Shown here: in pieces, positions 29,861-42,512 of the stretch | Layout of the letters: the number at the start of each line of letters is the position of its first letter | How positions within the stretch are numbered: the first letter of the stretch is position 1 | Assembly (NCBI GenBank): GCA_024516035.1 | Contig: CM044965.1 | Location: 23,802,165 to 23,866,164, forward strand | DNA length: 64,000 bases | Direction: 5' to 3' | Source: Bactericera cockerelli | Taxonomy: Eukaryota > Arthropoda > Insecta > Hemiptera > Triozidae | Notes under the pieces: generated by a model | Seen by the model: the letters and a program-made list of their open reading frames with translations, nothing else | Databases searched by the model: none | What the model was told of the DNA's origin: nothing | Position numbers and translations under genes: made by a program

Positions 29861-32800
29861 TACAATATATATTAACAATTGGATCAAGCTTTATTCTCAA
29901 TTTTTTATATACAATGAACATAATAATAAGTTATGAAATAAATACAATAATAATAGACGTTTTTGTAATACCTCTGTGGCGCTAAGTCACGGACTGCGTA
30001 CTGTGTAAGACAGGGAAAACCGACGCTTAGCAATGACTTATGATATAGAATTTGTCTATTAATTTCACCCTTAATATAAGTGGGACACTTAGGCCCGAAT
30101 TAATAGACATACCAAAAAAAATGACTTGAGAACTAGTGCCGCAGGCTTCACAAGTCATGACTTCAGAAAAGTTCGTATTAATAAACAAAACAAATTCACC
30201 GATTACCCTCACTTAAGTTTTTTGACTTTCCTAGTGCACAGAGGTAATGATTTGGCCAATGAAATCTTTTAACAACTTGTTAACGATTCCTATTGGTCGA
30301 TTTCAAATTTTTGTTGATGTCTTGAAAATTATTTTCTATTTTTTTTTAGTTTCATTACGTCAGGTTCTAGGGAAGCACGTCTTTTTTTCTCATAATTTTT
30401 ATATGAAATTTTGTTTCTCAATCAATTGAAATTATGACTTTAATAATATTCTACAGGCATATGAGACATGCCTAGTGGCAGAAAACAAGTAAAAAGAAGG
30501 AAAGTTACTGAGAAAATCTAATTTGTAGTAAAATGTACTCCAGCAACCAATAATAAAATATTTTTTCTCAAGAGAAGAACCTGGAAATCCTGGAATGAAT
30601 TGACCGAGGAATTCAATGCTCAGTCCCTGAAAATGAAAGTAAGTCCGAACTTGTAGACCTGTCTATTCATATTTGTAAGGTCACCATCATTCTTACTTTG
30701 TTGGATTTCTGGCTGGGGACATTAAACAGGGAGAAGACCATTGTTTAAGTAGAGGACTATAAACAGGAAACAGACTAGCCTACCCTAACAAGCCAGGACA
30801 GCCTGCAGTTTTCCTAGGGGTTAATGGTTTATAAATTTTTATTATTATTATTACGCAAACTATATTGCCTTTTAATTTATTTATTTTTCCATACAGTCTT
30901 CTGTTTCTCCATGAAACACCCGTTCATTCTCAATATATTTCATCTCTTGGATAGTTTGTCCTCTGCTTCTTTTTACATTTATATACTTAAAATTTGAAAA
31001 TTTAGTTGAATTTTATTTAAGTTGAAAATTTAGAAATTCGAGCGCAGGACTTGCAGCCATACCGGCGCGTGCCTGGCTCGAAACGATTTCTTATTAATGG
31101 TTTATAAATAAATAGCCCAAATTCTCATGATAGTCTATTGCACATAGTTTTGATGGCACATTGAATGCGCCAGTTCTTATTCTGTCTCCAAAGTTAAGCA
31201 AGCTCCAGCAAGGTTAGGACTTGGATGAGTGGCTAATTTTGAACCCCCTTGTGTAGCTGGCTATTCATATCACTTAGGTTGGGTGAGGTCAATCTCAAGT
31301 GTCTGACAGAGAACTTTAATGTTGCGTGACGGTTTTCTTGCTAAATCTAAATCTAGACATGAAAATAAAAATTCATTATTTTATTTATTTATTATACAAT
31401 ACACAGAGCACAAAAATCCTTTTATTACAAATTCAATTGGATTCCTAGCTAAAAACTTTTTTTTAAAACAATAGATAAATTTGTATGATGAAAATAATTA
31501 TAATAATAAAATTATGTAATTCCAATTTTCCAAGCTCAAGATTCATTCTCAATAACAATGTTTTAGTAAGGAAGAGAATACACTTAGCTAGGTAACAGTC
31601 TTATTAATTTTTACTGTTGAAACTTTCAGAATGCAGTATCCCAGAGAAATATTGGACAGATGTGAAAGTAACACAAAAGGGATCACTGTGAGAGTGGAGA
31701 AGTATCTGAGGAAGAAAGCTCTTGTTTCCAACTGCTTACCAATTTTGCTCAAAACAATCAACAATAAGGCTGCTGGTACAAAGATGGAAAAGACGGACAT
31801 GTACTTTAGTAATTCTATGGTTCAATGCTTGTATAACCTATAACTTTCAAACCTTATTATGAAATTTGAAGCATTAATAGTTTAAAACTTGTACCAGATT
31901 CACTATATCCAACAATAATTCTAAAATCATTGTAAAAAAATAAATTTCTCATTATATATTAAATTTTGATTTGTTTCTTATTTCTTAGGGCCACATTATA
32001 AAACAGGATTAGATTTATTTTAAGTGGACACTACCCTTACTTGGGTTATAGTGTGCTGTGGTTGGTTGAAAACTCTGACTAGCAGGTGTGTTAGCTTAAC
32101 TTTAGTCCTCTTTATTCTCTAACATCTTATAGGTATGAGAAGGTTGCCTTAACAAATTTTAAGGAATTTAAATGCCAAATCAATTAGTAAGCTGGCCACC
32201 AGGTAAATGATACTGCAGTATACCTCAAGTCTTTAAAATAAATATTTCAAAGTTACCTTGCAATGCAATACCCTGGTACCACTTGGTGCCAAGGCATTGT
32301 ATGTGGTTGGGTCACCTTGTACAGGCCAGCCTGACTAACTAATATGGGAAAGGTGATTATACTAGTGAAAGAATATTTTGCATCAGAGGTCTCACTAACT
32401 TGTTACCGAACTCACTGATCATTGGGTTAAACCATATGATTCATCTAATTTATTGTATTTTTAATGAGTGGTTCACAGCTTTTCTTATTTTGTAGCAGCT
32501 ACTATCGACACTTGTGGTCTGCATTGTAGCTTGTCCATCCCATAGTATGCCTACATTCTGATGGGCAAGGAGTGATAAAATACTTCCCATTTAGGTGCTA
32601 GGTCAGCACAAGTGCACCGGAAGGTATCCCTTGCAAGCAACTGTGAATAATTTCCTTGCTTTCTCTGGGATTTGAACCCGAGACCTTCTTCATGCCAAGG
32701 TTTTACAAAAACATTCAGAAAATAATCTTTTTTTAGGTAGTCATTTCATAGGTAAAAGTACTCACATTAACCTGAACCAGTGTGTCATTAAATTAATTCA

Positions 32801-35800
32801 TGTGTTCTCACATATTTAATAGTTCATGTCTTATCTATGCTTGATATTCTTTATTCTCAGTGGTCAATAGAAACAAAAGAAAATGGTGTATTTTAAATTT
32901 ATTATTATTATTTTGGAAATAAAGAAATAAACTTTTCGAAATTAAACTCACACTCGGTATGCATTTATTTATTATTTTGGGAAAAATAGGAAATACAAGA
33001 AATGGTGAACATGCAAATAGTCTTCAGAATATCTCATACATACAGTATTGTCTGACTGGGGGACAATAAACAGTGAGAAAACCAGTATCCCACTAGGGTA
33101 CAATAAACAGAAAATGGACTAGTCAACCCTAACAAGCTGGGGTAGCTTGTAGTTTCCAAAGGGTTTTTGAAATAAAGAAAAAGCCCTAGTTCCATGATGG
33201 TTGATGTCTCATACAAATATGTGGTTCAGAGCAAGCCAAATTTTCCAATTAAGTTTGCTGGAGACCTAGGCTGTAAATTTTTTAATATGGGACTAACATC
33301 ACTTTCAACTGTATGATCACTTCACAATGGGGGTATTACACTTGATTCACAGGAAAATCACAAACCTGCTACTCACATTAACCTCACCCAGCCTCACATT
33401 AACCAAGTCTTCACCTCAATGGACAATGCTTAACTATGGTAATCCTATAAGAAATGTTGCATTCAACATTTCTCGTATTTGTTATAAACTGGTTGAAGTC
33501 CCACCAGAGAAGCTCCAACTGTCACACTAACCTGTATTAGATCAGAATAATTTACATAATAAAATATCTTCTTTAATCTGATGTAGGTATGTATGAATTA
33601 AGACATTTTTTAGATTGACTCTGTCTTGTCTTCTCAAATAATTAATGTAATTTAATAGGTATGATTGAAACCATTTGTTTCTAGAGATTTTCTATGGTAC
33701 CTACAAACCTACATTTACAAAAAGGCACAAGAAAAGCTTTCAATACGTGTTAAGGAACATAATTTATGCACATAGCACATTCACACCACCTTTTGCTTGT
33801 CTGAAAATTAATATCCTGACCTGAAAACAAATATCAAAGTATCTAAACTCAGCTGCTTTAGGATATGTTTTTTATACATGGGTCAATATAAGCATTTCTC
33901 AAAGTTCTTTAAAAGATGGTACTGCATCATGAAGTCCAAATATGAGAGAACTTCCAGAGAGGGTCTGTGCTGCTTGCTGGGTCTCAGGGTCTGTGCTGCT
34001 GGGCTGGGTCTCCTTTGTCCTGCAGAACTCTTTTTATTACTACAGGATCTTGCACATCATTATCAAAAGATAGTCCAAAAAATCAGCCAACTCATAAAAA
34101 TCTTCCATGGTAAAAAATAAATAACTGAAGAAGATAAGAAATAATAATGGCAATTTCAAAATTATAAAGTAAAATTCAATAACTTATCACAGTTATTAGG
34201 TACATAAAAATATTCACAAGCCAAACTCATATAAATAATGCAAAATAATGGTGAAATCAGATGAAAAAGAAAACAAAAGTTTCACAAATCCTATCTTAGT
34301 GCAGGATTTCGGGCACTTAAAAATTTATGAAAGCACTTGTGAAAATGAAAACTTTCGGCGACCAAAAAACGTTTATTAATACCATTTTAAGCTGCACAGA
34401 GGTATTTTCACAAGTGTTCACAGATTCTTAGCAGTCACTTGTGAAGTTAACGAAAAGTGCGTCTATTAATACGAAAATTCAAAATTTGTGAAACACAGGA
34501 CACTTGTGAAGTTGTAAATTTGTCTATTAATTCCGCCCTTAAACTCAGGCTATAATAAAGTGCGCTGTGATTGGTTGAAATTCCCACTAGAGGGCGTGTT
34601 AAGGGATAGTGTCCACTAAGATCAAATCTAATCCTGTTTCATAATTCGGGCCTCAGTCTCATTCTTGCAGGATATACAGAGTGATGTATTGGGTAATTGT
34701 CATTTTAATTGGACCCTGTTTAGTATTACTACCTCAAGTTGCTTGCTTCTTAATGGAGGAATTTCATCATGAACTAATTGGTCATTAAAGATTTTTGATT
34801 GTGTATGAATTGTACCATTAAGTTATTGATTTTTTTTTATTATTATTAAGGAATGTGGATGCACTTTTTTTGCTATAAAAAGCTTACATACAAGTTATTG
34901 ATTAAATACCTCTATTATTGACTAGATAATTGAGTGGTGATGTTATTTTGTTCTCATCCTACAGACAGAATTTTTAATTAACTATCAGTATGTGGAAAGT
35001 TTGTTGGAGCAAATAAGTTAAGTAAGTAACAAAAACTGCTTACAAAAAGTACTTCGTGCAATTTCACTTAATTACTATTAAAAAGTTTTTCTTTTAATAA
35101 TTTTATTTCAAACTTTAAAAAAAAGAGAAACAACATTATGGCACAAAGTTAATCGCCTGGACTTAATTATTAAAATAGACGTCATGTTAACATTTACAAA
35201 TTAAACAACATTAATTAATTCTAATTAATTCAATTTGATGATTATTATGGCACAAATTTTACATAGACAATATTGGCACCATGAATGCGGGTTCATATGG
35301 TATGTACAAAAAAATATTTCCAGATCATAATGTTCTAGAACTTCTTTTAACTTGAATCATTATATTATTACATACTTAAAATCTATCACTACATTGAAAG
35401 GGCATATTAATATATCATACATAGATAACATGTTTATAATATCTAATAGAAATTACAATAGGTTGATGATCGAATTAAGAGAATTTCAATATAACCTTCA
35501 TTTTAATAACAAACATCAAATATGAATAAACAAATACTTAAATCAAACAGAGGGTCGTTCCTTGAGCTTTTTGTACATGAACTTCCCACAAATCACAAAA
35601 TTCTTCGAAAATTAGGTTCTCTTTTGACCGTTATTTTTAAACACAGTAACAATTTGAGGAATCGTTCAACAAATAAACTGTACTTATTAGAAGTGGTTTG
35701 CCTTGCATTCCCTCGTTATTGGGACAAACCTTCGGATACCGATTCATTAATTCGATTTCTAAAGAGGCGAATTTTAAATTCACAGAATCTAAGCACAATA

Positions 35801-36157
35801 GGGAATCAGCATGACCGACAGGTGTAAGACCTAATTAAAGTGCTTCACGAGAGAGGAAAAAAACTGTACTTAAGTTTTTGTACTTACATAAAGTTTGTTT
35901 TGTTCCGACGTTTTGTTATTAAATTCTCAACATCTCTATCAACTCTATATTTTTGTGTTGAAAAATCAGTAGTTCACAACATCGTCAGCAACACATCAGA
36001 GTATTTTCACCTACAAATCAAATTCAGAAACGAGCTTTTCTAATGGAAAGCATGGACAATACGTATCAAGAGACAAAAGGACATGTTTTTTTCGACGTCA
36101 TTCTGTCCATGAGCCAAGTTATTAGTTCATAATAGCTCGCCTCACCCGCCTGTACTG
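29861..36157. other. Intergenic region with dispersed repeats
   Basis: I see no gene I can support in 6.3 kb. Recognisable pieces: repeats related to the fold-back element at about 30690-30830 and 33050-33255 (cagggagaagac / aacagactagcc-like motifs); a 5S-like SINE (31150-31255); an S1 SINE (32461-32702, minus); and a related repeat pair at 31985-32090 and 34530-34655. Open frames at 31631-31843 and 35522-35827 (plus) have no family signature that I recognise. Confidence 0.55.
31150..31255 (+). mobile_element. 5S rRNA-derived SINE copy
   Basis: Contains AAAGTTAAGCAAGCTCCAGC and GGTTAGGACTTGGATGAGTG, matching the 3' half of 5S rRNA (internal control region to end). A minus copy is at 37845-38052 and a decayed one at about 33395-33470. 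Confidence 0.75.
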
Positions 36158-36520
36158 TTAAGGCAATGGAACCGTTTTCAGTTCGGTTGTCTGACCGTTT
36201 TTGAAATTGTCTGGCAAGAGTCCGTTCCCATTGGTAAGGCCCTTGACGTGAGTCTTCATATGCCGCTGCAATGGTGGTTGTGTCGGGAACGTGCACTGAC
36301 CACAAACTCACACACGAACGGCTTGGCTCCCAGGTGGATCAGAATTGGTTCTTGTGTTGCTCACTTGGTACGTGAAGTAATTGCACGCGTAGCACACGAA
36401 CTTGTACTTATATACGTCAGGACGTGCCATCGCCGGGCACGTTCGACAATGTTCGATTAAATTCGTGATTCTCGTGTTCGGCTTGACAACACCGCAGTTG
36501 CTGAACAGAATTTTGGGGTT
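36158..36520 (-). pseudogene. Decayed zinc-finger terminal exon related to the one at 60231-60547
   Basis: One minus-strand frame reads ITNLIEHCRTCPAMARPDVY then KYKFVCYACNYFTYQVSN. The intact exon TE-g has FHTRTCPAMSRADPIRDKFV then CVACTYATYISTNMRNHLR. After one frame change the copy continues LIHLGAKPFVCE, and after another QCTFPTQPPLQRHMKTHVKG, to TAA at 36158-36160. The shared RTCPAM and KFVC-xAC-xYxTY pattern shows common descent. At least two frame breaks and lost zinc ligands mark it as decayed. The locally higher GC also stands out from its surroundings. Confidence 0.75.
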
Positions 36521-37844
36521 TCAGTTTGAGGAGGAGCAGGCGAGGAGAGAAGGCCTCCACCTCGAGCGGTAGATTGTTGAGGAGAGAGAATACGGACACT
36601 GAAAACAAAATCGAATGGACAGTTTTAGAACGGGAAATAAGTCATTTCACAATAACTTTTTTGGACACAAATTGTCTAGAATTCGATTACGTCAGTTAAA
36701 TTTTGAAAGGCAAATTAGTCACTAGAGAACATTTTTCGAAGTGGGGGTTTAACTGTTGTCACAATAGGTCTTGAGTAAATCAAGCTTAGTGTTCACAAAG
36801 AAGTGTTCCTAGATGTGTGAGGAAAACAGAAAAAAATAAAACAGCCTTTCTTTTACGGTAGGTATTTTTTAGCTACGAGAAAATTTCAATTTTGTACAAA
36901 TTTCAACGGACGCGGACGTATGACTTCTTCTGATAGGAACAATCAATCTGTTTCATGTATTAAAAGAAAAGTTAGATATTCCAATTTAAATTCAAAAGAT
37001 GAACCTTTTGAAAAAGATAAACCTTTTGAAAAAGATTTACCTTTATGTAAAAAGAAGAGTAAACACGAACAGTTAGTTTAGATAAGAGTTAGTTGGCGCA
37101 AACACTAACACAAAAACGGAAAGAACTAGCAGACAGTAAAGAAGTAGAATATAAATGAAAACACAATACAAAGAATACTTTTCAAACTTAATTTTGCGGT
37201 TAGTTTTAATAAAAATATGGGGGTATTAGTACCTAAATTATAATTTATGTATTATTGTATTATAAATAATTTTTATGTAGTTTTAAGATTAAAGTTATCG
37301 AAATTTGTTTAAACATAATTACCAGATAAACTCTAATCAGGATACGTGCAAGGTAGGTCAAACAATGGATTTTCCTGACAGTCGAACTTCCAACAAAAAA
37401 AAAAAAAAAAAAAAAAAAATCTACAAAAAGCTATTGAAAAAATACTTAAAAATACGCAAAATTTTCATTATTTCATCTTTTATGTGTTCATTGATCAAGT
37501 TAGGTCTCATTTTGGAAAGAAAAAACAAATAGCTCTTGGAAAATTAACCAGTTGACCAACCTTCATTTTTAAATATTAATTCTTAAAAATTAGTTTGAAA
37601 TTTCTAACCAACGGTATTTGTCTCAGAAGTTGCCCACAATTTCAATGTCACTGTTCAATATTTTTTTTTTTTCTTCTTCGAAAAAGGTGAGTACAATTTT
37701 GGCTATTTTATGAGATATTTAAACAATATCTTTTCATTCAATTAAGTAGGTGAAGATATTTCAGTCATATGTATTTTTTTTTTTAAATATAACCAATTTT
37801 TTTTTTTTTAAGTGGGGTTTTAACGTCGCTTTCAAATGCCATGG

Positions 37845-38052
37845 TCATATCACGACGGGGGTTTTACCCTCCATTCGCAGGAAAATCACAAACCTGCTAC
37901 TCACTTTGACCTCACCCAGCCTGAGTGGGGCCGGGAAAAGCCAGCGTCACGAGAATTAGAATTTGAATGGTCACCATCCAAGTCTTAACCTCGCTGGATG
38001 TCGCTTAACTTCGGTGTTCTGAAGGGAACCGGTGTATTCAACATGCCATCGA
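37845..38052 (-). mobile_element. 5S rRNA-derived SINE copy
   Basis: On the minus strand: CACCGGTTCCCTTCAGAACA, CCGAAGTTAAGCGACATCCA, then GAGGTTAAGACTTGGATGGT, in the order of a 5S rRNA gene. It is followed by a SINE body with aggctgggtgaggtcaaagt. It is bounded on its right by the MITE at 38060. The body alone recurs at 33340-33400 and 62890-62970. Confidence 0.8.
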
Positions 38053-38059
38053 CGCTGGC

Positions 38060-38311
38060 TATAATTCGCCCGCTGCAAACACAAACTGTCGTATCTGCAA
38101 ATTTTGCCATTTTTCAGTTAATAGTGGTTCGTGCTTGCTGAGAATCTTTGAAACTCAACATACGACTAACCTTAAAACTTGAATACTTCGGGAAGGAGTT
38201 GAGATACAGATACGACAGTTCGTGACGTGAAAAAGGAGAATGTGCGCTTCTTAACTGAAAATGGCAAAATTTGCAGATACGACAGTTTTGTGTTTGCAGC
38301 GGCGAATTATA
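38060..38311. mobile_element. Fold-back MITE, about 250 bp
   Basis: The ends tataattcgcccgctgcaaa and its reverse complement near 38292-38311 extend inward for about 55 bp (through aactgtcgtatctgcaaatt). There are no ORFs of note. Confidence 0.85.
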
Positions 38312-41300
38312 ACCAATTAGTTATACTTGCAGTTAAAAATTACAGATTAAAATCAAATTCTGAGACAAACTCCATTCTGACGGGAGTTTTCAAATTGAAT
38401 ACTAGAAAACTTAGAATTAGATAATTTAATTTGGTAAATGTTATTTTTATAATTTGTATACACCCGTTTATTTTAACGAATATATTTGAAAATATTAAAT
38501 AATATTATAAAATCAAATTTAATAATCAATTGATTTTTTATTAGAAATATTTTAGTTATAAAATAATATATTTTAAATTACATTTACACTTTAGATCATG
38601 CGTACCTGAAATATGTAATTACTTATCATCAGACCTCAGTAGCAGTTTGTAAGTCCATTAACTATAATATCTACTATCCTTTAACATTTTCCAAAAAAAA
38701 TTGAATTATTTGTCATACATAGTTTAAAAATTCAGCATATAAGAATATCAAACTATTCCTTTAACATTTTCCACAAAAAATCAAATATATTGTCATACAT
38801 AGTCTGTTTCAAAATTCAGCATTTAAGAATATCATATCATCAAAAGTAGATTAACTAAATTTTGACCAGAACAATGTACTGAAATAGTGAATTAATCTTT
38901 TCATGAGGATTTTAGAGCGAACAAGAAGGCTGTAAAAGCCGTTCTAAGAAACTTTTTAGAAACAATGTTTAATTTTGATTCTTTCAACAAAATATTTAAT
39001 TATGTATTTTAACATAAGTAAGCACATGTATAGTTCCACTCTATTATTATAATTTATCTTTTTGATAAAACTATCTTGCTAAATTGAGAAAAAATAAACA
39101 AATTTTACATTGGACAACCACCTTATATAATTTATATTACATTTTCACTATTTATATAAAAAGGAATAATTCTAACGGAACTTGGAATATTTGTTTCACT
39201 AAATAACAATAGAAATAAAGTTACAAGATAAAAATAAAAGCATTGGAATAGATGATTATTTAGGAACACCATGCGCTTCTACGAGTCTGATCCATCAGAC
39301 ATAGGAGAGTTTAAGCCAGATTGCGTCACGTTTAACTTAACGTAACGCTATTTCAATTAAGGGAATGTAGAAATTGGAGTTAGTGCAGTCTCATTTACGC
39401 GCATGTGTAGAAACGATTTGACTTCGATTAATGTCGTCAAATTAACGTAATGCTGATTCTGTCTGCACTCTCTATTTTTAAACAAAATAATAAAGAATCC
39501 AGATTTCCAATTGTTTTAGCGGGAAATGTAAATAAGATCCCAATGGTAAAACTTGGCCTTTAATATTATCAGATTGGAGAAGTAGTAGATATTGAGAAAA
39601 AACTCATTCAAGTTCACAGTCAAAAATGAACTGCACATGCGCAACAGGACAATTGAAATTTGTTTTTATCGCAATGTGAATTTTGTAATTGATTTTGGAG
39701 AAGGAACGGTTGATGTAATGTAAAGTCACTTCAACTAAGACTCGAAATTCTGTATAGCTAACCCTGAGTTTCATAGTCACTAATGGAGAACTTTAATCGA
39801 GAACTCAATTAGCCATTAGTCAGTTGATGTAAAAGTTTGTTCGTTATGTTTTTGATTAAGTTCTCCATTAGCGACTATGGAACGTGGGTAGGTTTTAGAA
39901 TTTACGGGTGTATGGACAATTTTTTTTTATTATACTTATCTTGAATGAATAAAACATAAAAATACGGTCAAAACATTCTTGAGATGATTTTTCTCTCATA
40001 TAATATTTGGTACAAATGAGAATATTCTAAGAGATTCAAAAAGCATTTGAACTTGAGCTCCACCATTTACTAAAAATAATTGCTTAATAAACATATGCAC
40101 GCTCTTTTGTCAAGTTAAAAAAATCCTAGGAAAAATGATACCAGAGTTTTTTTGCTATGCAGCAAAGTCCAGCTCATTTTATTTTAAAATAAGAACCAAC
40201 TCTGTTGGACATTAAAAACTTTGAATTAGAATGTTTTGAACCCTTTAATAACATAATTTTTAAAGCGGCTCATGTCAAATACAGATAACATCTTCGGAAA
40301 TTGAAAACACTTGTCTCCACTTAACTTAATAACCACCAGTTATTTTTAACAAAGGAAAAACTTATCTTATAAGTTATTACTGTAATTAATTAGTAACTTA
40401 TGATTATGATTATCCCGTGATGCAGCACAACCTCATACTTAGAGGTCACAGGGCAATCACAGTAACTATTTTTCTTTTTTCAAATTATTACATTATCTTT
40501 TATTATTTATTGTTTCTTTGTACATATCATTTTGATGTAAAATATATTATGATTTGAGTATTTTGAAAAAAAAAAACTATGCAGTTAACATATTTCGTTC
40601 TCTCCTGAGGAAATTTTCAAGGTCATTTGCTGTATTCACAGGACTTTACAAAAATAAAACTCATGTTATATCTCGTCAACTTAAGACAACGGTTTTCAAT
40701 TTCCAGACTTTTAATAACAGTATCTAGTTGAGTTTGGGTTGTTAAGATGGATCATTAATATGTAACTTTGGTCCGTAGATAACACATGGAAAAAGGATAA
40801 TCCGGTAGAAGCAAAGAAAATAATGTCTGAACTCATATTTTCAAACAAAACTATCTGAAATGTAAGGTAAGTCTAAAAAGGCACCGTAGGTACATGACCA
40901 ATAAATATAAATAACAAAGTCTTGGATAGATAACTTCATCCAAATATTCTTACATTTTTTTATATGTGGTCTGGTCATACAATAGAAATTTTGAGTAGTT
41001 TAGGTTTGATGCTGACATAGATAGATACAATTTAAGGTTACGCTAATGTTACTCAAAAAACATGAAAAGAGCATGTTCCTCTGACTCAATAGTTCTTTTA
41101 ACACTCTCCCTGTAACGATACGTCTCTCACACAGGTCAAGATTAATAACACTCTTTAGTGGAAAGTAACCACCAGGAGAGGTTAATACTCAAAGCATTTT
41201 CTACCAGAGGACGCGCCACAATTTTTTTCGTAGTGGTTGAACGACTGAGGTGGCTCCAGGGCTCTTTATTTTATGTCGTCTCGCAGGCGGGTGTTATGGG

Positions 41301-41525
41301 TAGCGTAGGAAAAGTAACATTACATTTTCAGTGTTAAATCTACAGAAGGAACTTAACCAATTTATATTTACATGATAACCTAGCCATAATATAGTATTAT
41401 AATTAAGAAGGCAGCAGAAAGTGCCCCCCGTCATCTATGTAAGACACGTTGGTTTCTGAAGGTTGCGCGGGGCTACTCTCTTCAAAACAGACTGTGTCGG
41501 ACAGTCTGGGTCTTCCTCTTTTCTT

Positions 41526-42200
41526 TTATAAAACCTCGTCAGACTCACCGAATTGGCCTGGCTTCCATGATAGAGGCACAGGCATGGGCGGCATGGACTG
41601 AGGTTTCCTCCAACCTTTGGGTCGCCCAGCGGGTTTCTTGTGCTGCATGATGGTCGGACCTTGCTGCATATGGAAATCTCTATTCTTCCTCCAGCCAACA
41701 GGGCGGCCCACCTTGCGCCGTGGCATGTCTGCCGGGTTGCGGACAAGATCGGAAGCATGTCTCGGAGAATCTGACGCATTCAGATCAAAAGTGCGACCTT
41801 CATTGATTGGTTCAATCAAAAACGTTGTTAGCAGAGAGGACATTTTTTCTAGGACGTCCTATTTTGGGGTTAGCTAACGCTAACAAGGCCGCGGGAGGAA
41901 GTGTGGAGAGATATCTGTGATATTTTCGCATCATATTGGTTACTCTTGATGGAGAAGGCTGTTTCGTGAAAGGCAAAATGTCCACACCATGTTCCCTTAA
42001 GATGTTGGAGTAATGTTCGGTGCTCGTTTGGTTCTCGTCCATCACACAGGACACAGAATTGTAAAGTAAATTTGAAATTGAGTCATCGGATTCGCCGGAC
42101 TTGTGATTATACAACAGAACTTTAGCATCATTGGATGAGGTGGATGCAGATGTTGTTGGTGTCACAGTTATTTCAGCAGACGAGGATATTAAAGGATTAT
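41526..42200 (-). CDS. Terminal exon TE-b: AT-hook protein end
   Basis: The acceptor tttcatttcag is followed by AT AAT CCT (Asp-Asn-Pro if joined to G). The frame runs DNPLISSSAEITVTPTTSAS, RKYHRYLSTLPPAALLALAN and into an AT-hook core, IGRPRKN, at about 41850. The continuation is in the next frame (overlap 41812-41843): GRPVGWRKNRDF and AGRPKGWRKPQS, two more GRP-type minor-groove-binding motifs, ending at a stop at 41526-41528. The frame change falls on a run of six A, so a one-base indel in the sequence is the simplest reading. No zinc fingers are present. It is probably a DNA-binding C-terminus of an alternatively ended transcription factor. Confidence 0.7.
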
Positions 42201-42512
42201 CTGAAATGAAAATACAAGGTTCGGGTATTAGTTTCTTTTAATATGATGATGTAAAAAGTAAGTCTTATTATTATTAGCTATTTATAATAATAAAAAAAAT
42301 AAACCAAAAATTTATTAAAGTAAATTCAATATCTATAAATAAAAAATAAATACAAGAAAGAAAAAAGTTTGATCGAGGGTGGAAATAATGCCTAAGGCAT
42401 TTCATTAAATAATATATCGAACGTTTGGGGTAAACAGATGTTATTACACTCAGTTTTAATTACCATGTATATCAAAACACCAAGGTCAAACTAAACAAAT
42501 GTTAGGACAGAA
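42201..42512 (-). other. Spacer between terminal exons TE-b and TE-c
   Basis: About 310 bp with a short retroposon-like tail (tttgatcgagggtggaaataatgcctaaggc near 42368-42400). No exon. Confidence 0.6.

Larger units (their letters stand above)
36521..41525. other. Intergenic or intronic AT-rich region
   Basis: No coding sequence is supported. Contents: poly-A at 37396-37419; a 5S-like SINE (37845-38052, minus); a fold-back MITE (38060-38311); an 85-bp tandem duplication (about 38670-38840, with cctttaacattttccacaaa); a small inverted repeat at about 39775-39890 (tagtcactaatggagaactt facing aagttctccattagcgacta); and an S3 SINE tail (41146-41206). Confidence 0.55.

Noticed and set aside
31631..31843. 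70-codon plus-strand ORF preceded by an acceptor-like ctttcag
   Set aside because: No recognisable family and no neighbouring exons. It could be a decayed exon but cannot be supported.
35522..35827. 101-codon plus-strand ORF
   Set aside because: No motif or splice context that I recognise. It is A/T-rich and kept only as an open frame of unknown meaning.
41435..41779. 114-codon minus-strand ORF
   Set aside because: It is the third frame over the AT-hook exon. The GRP-type motifs lie in the other two frames.
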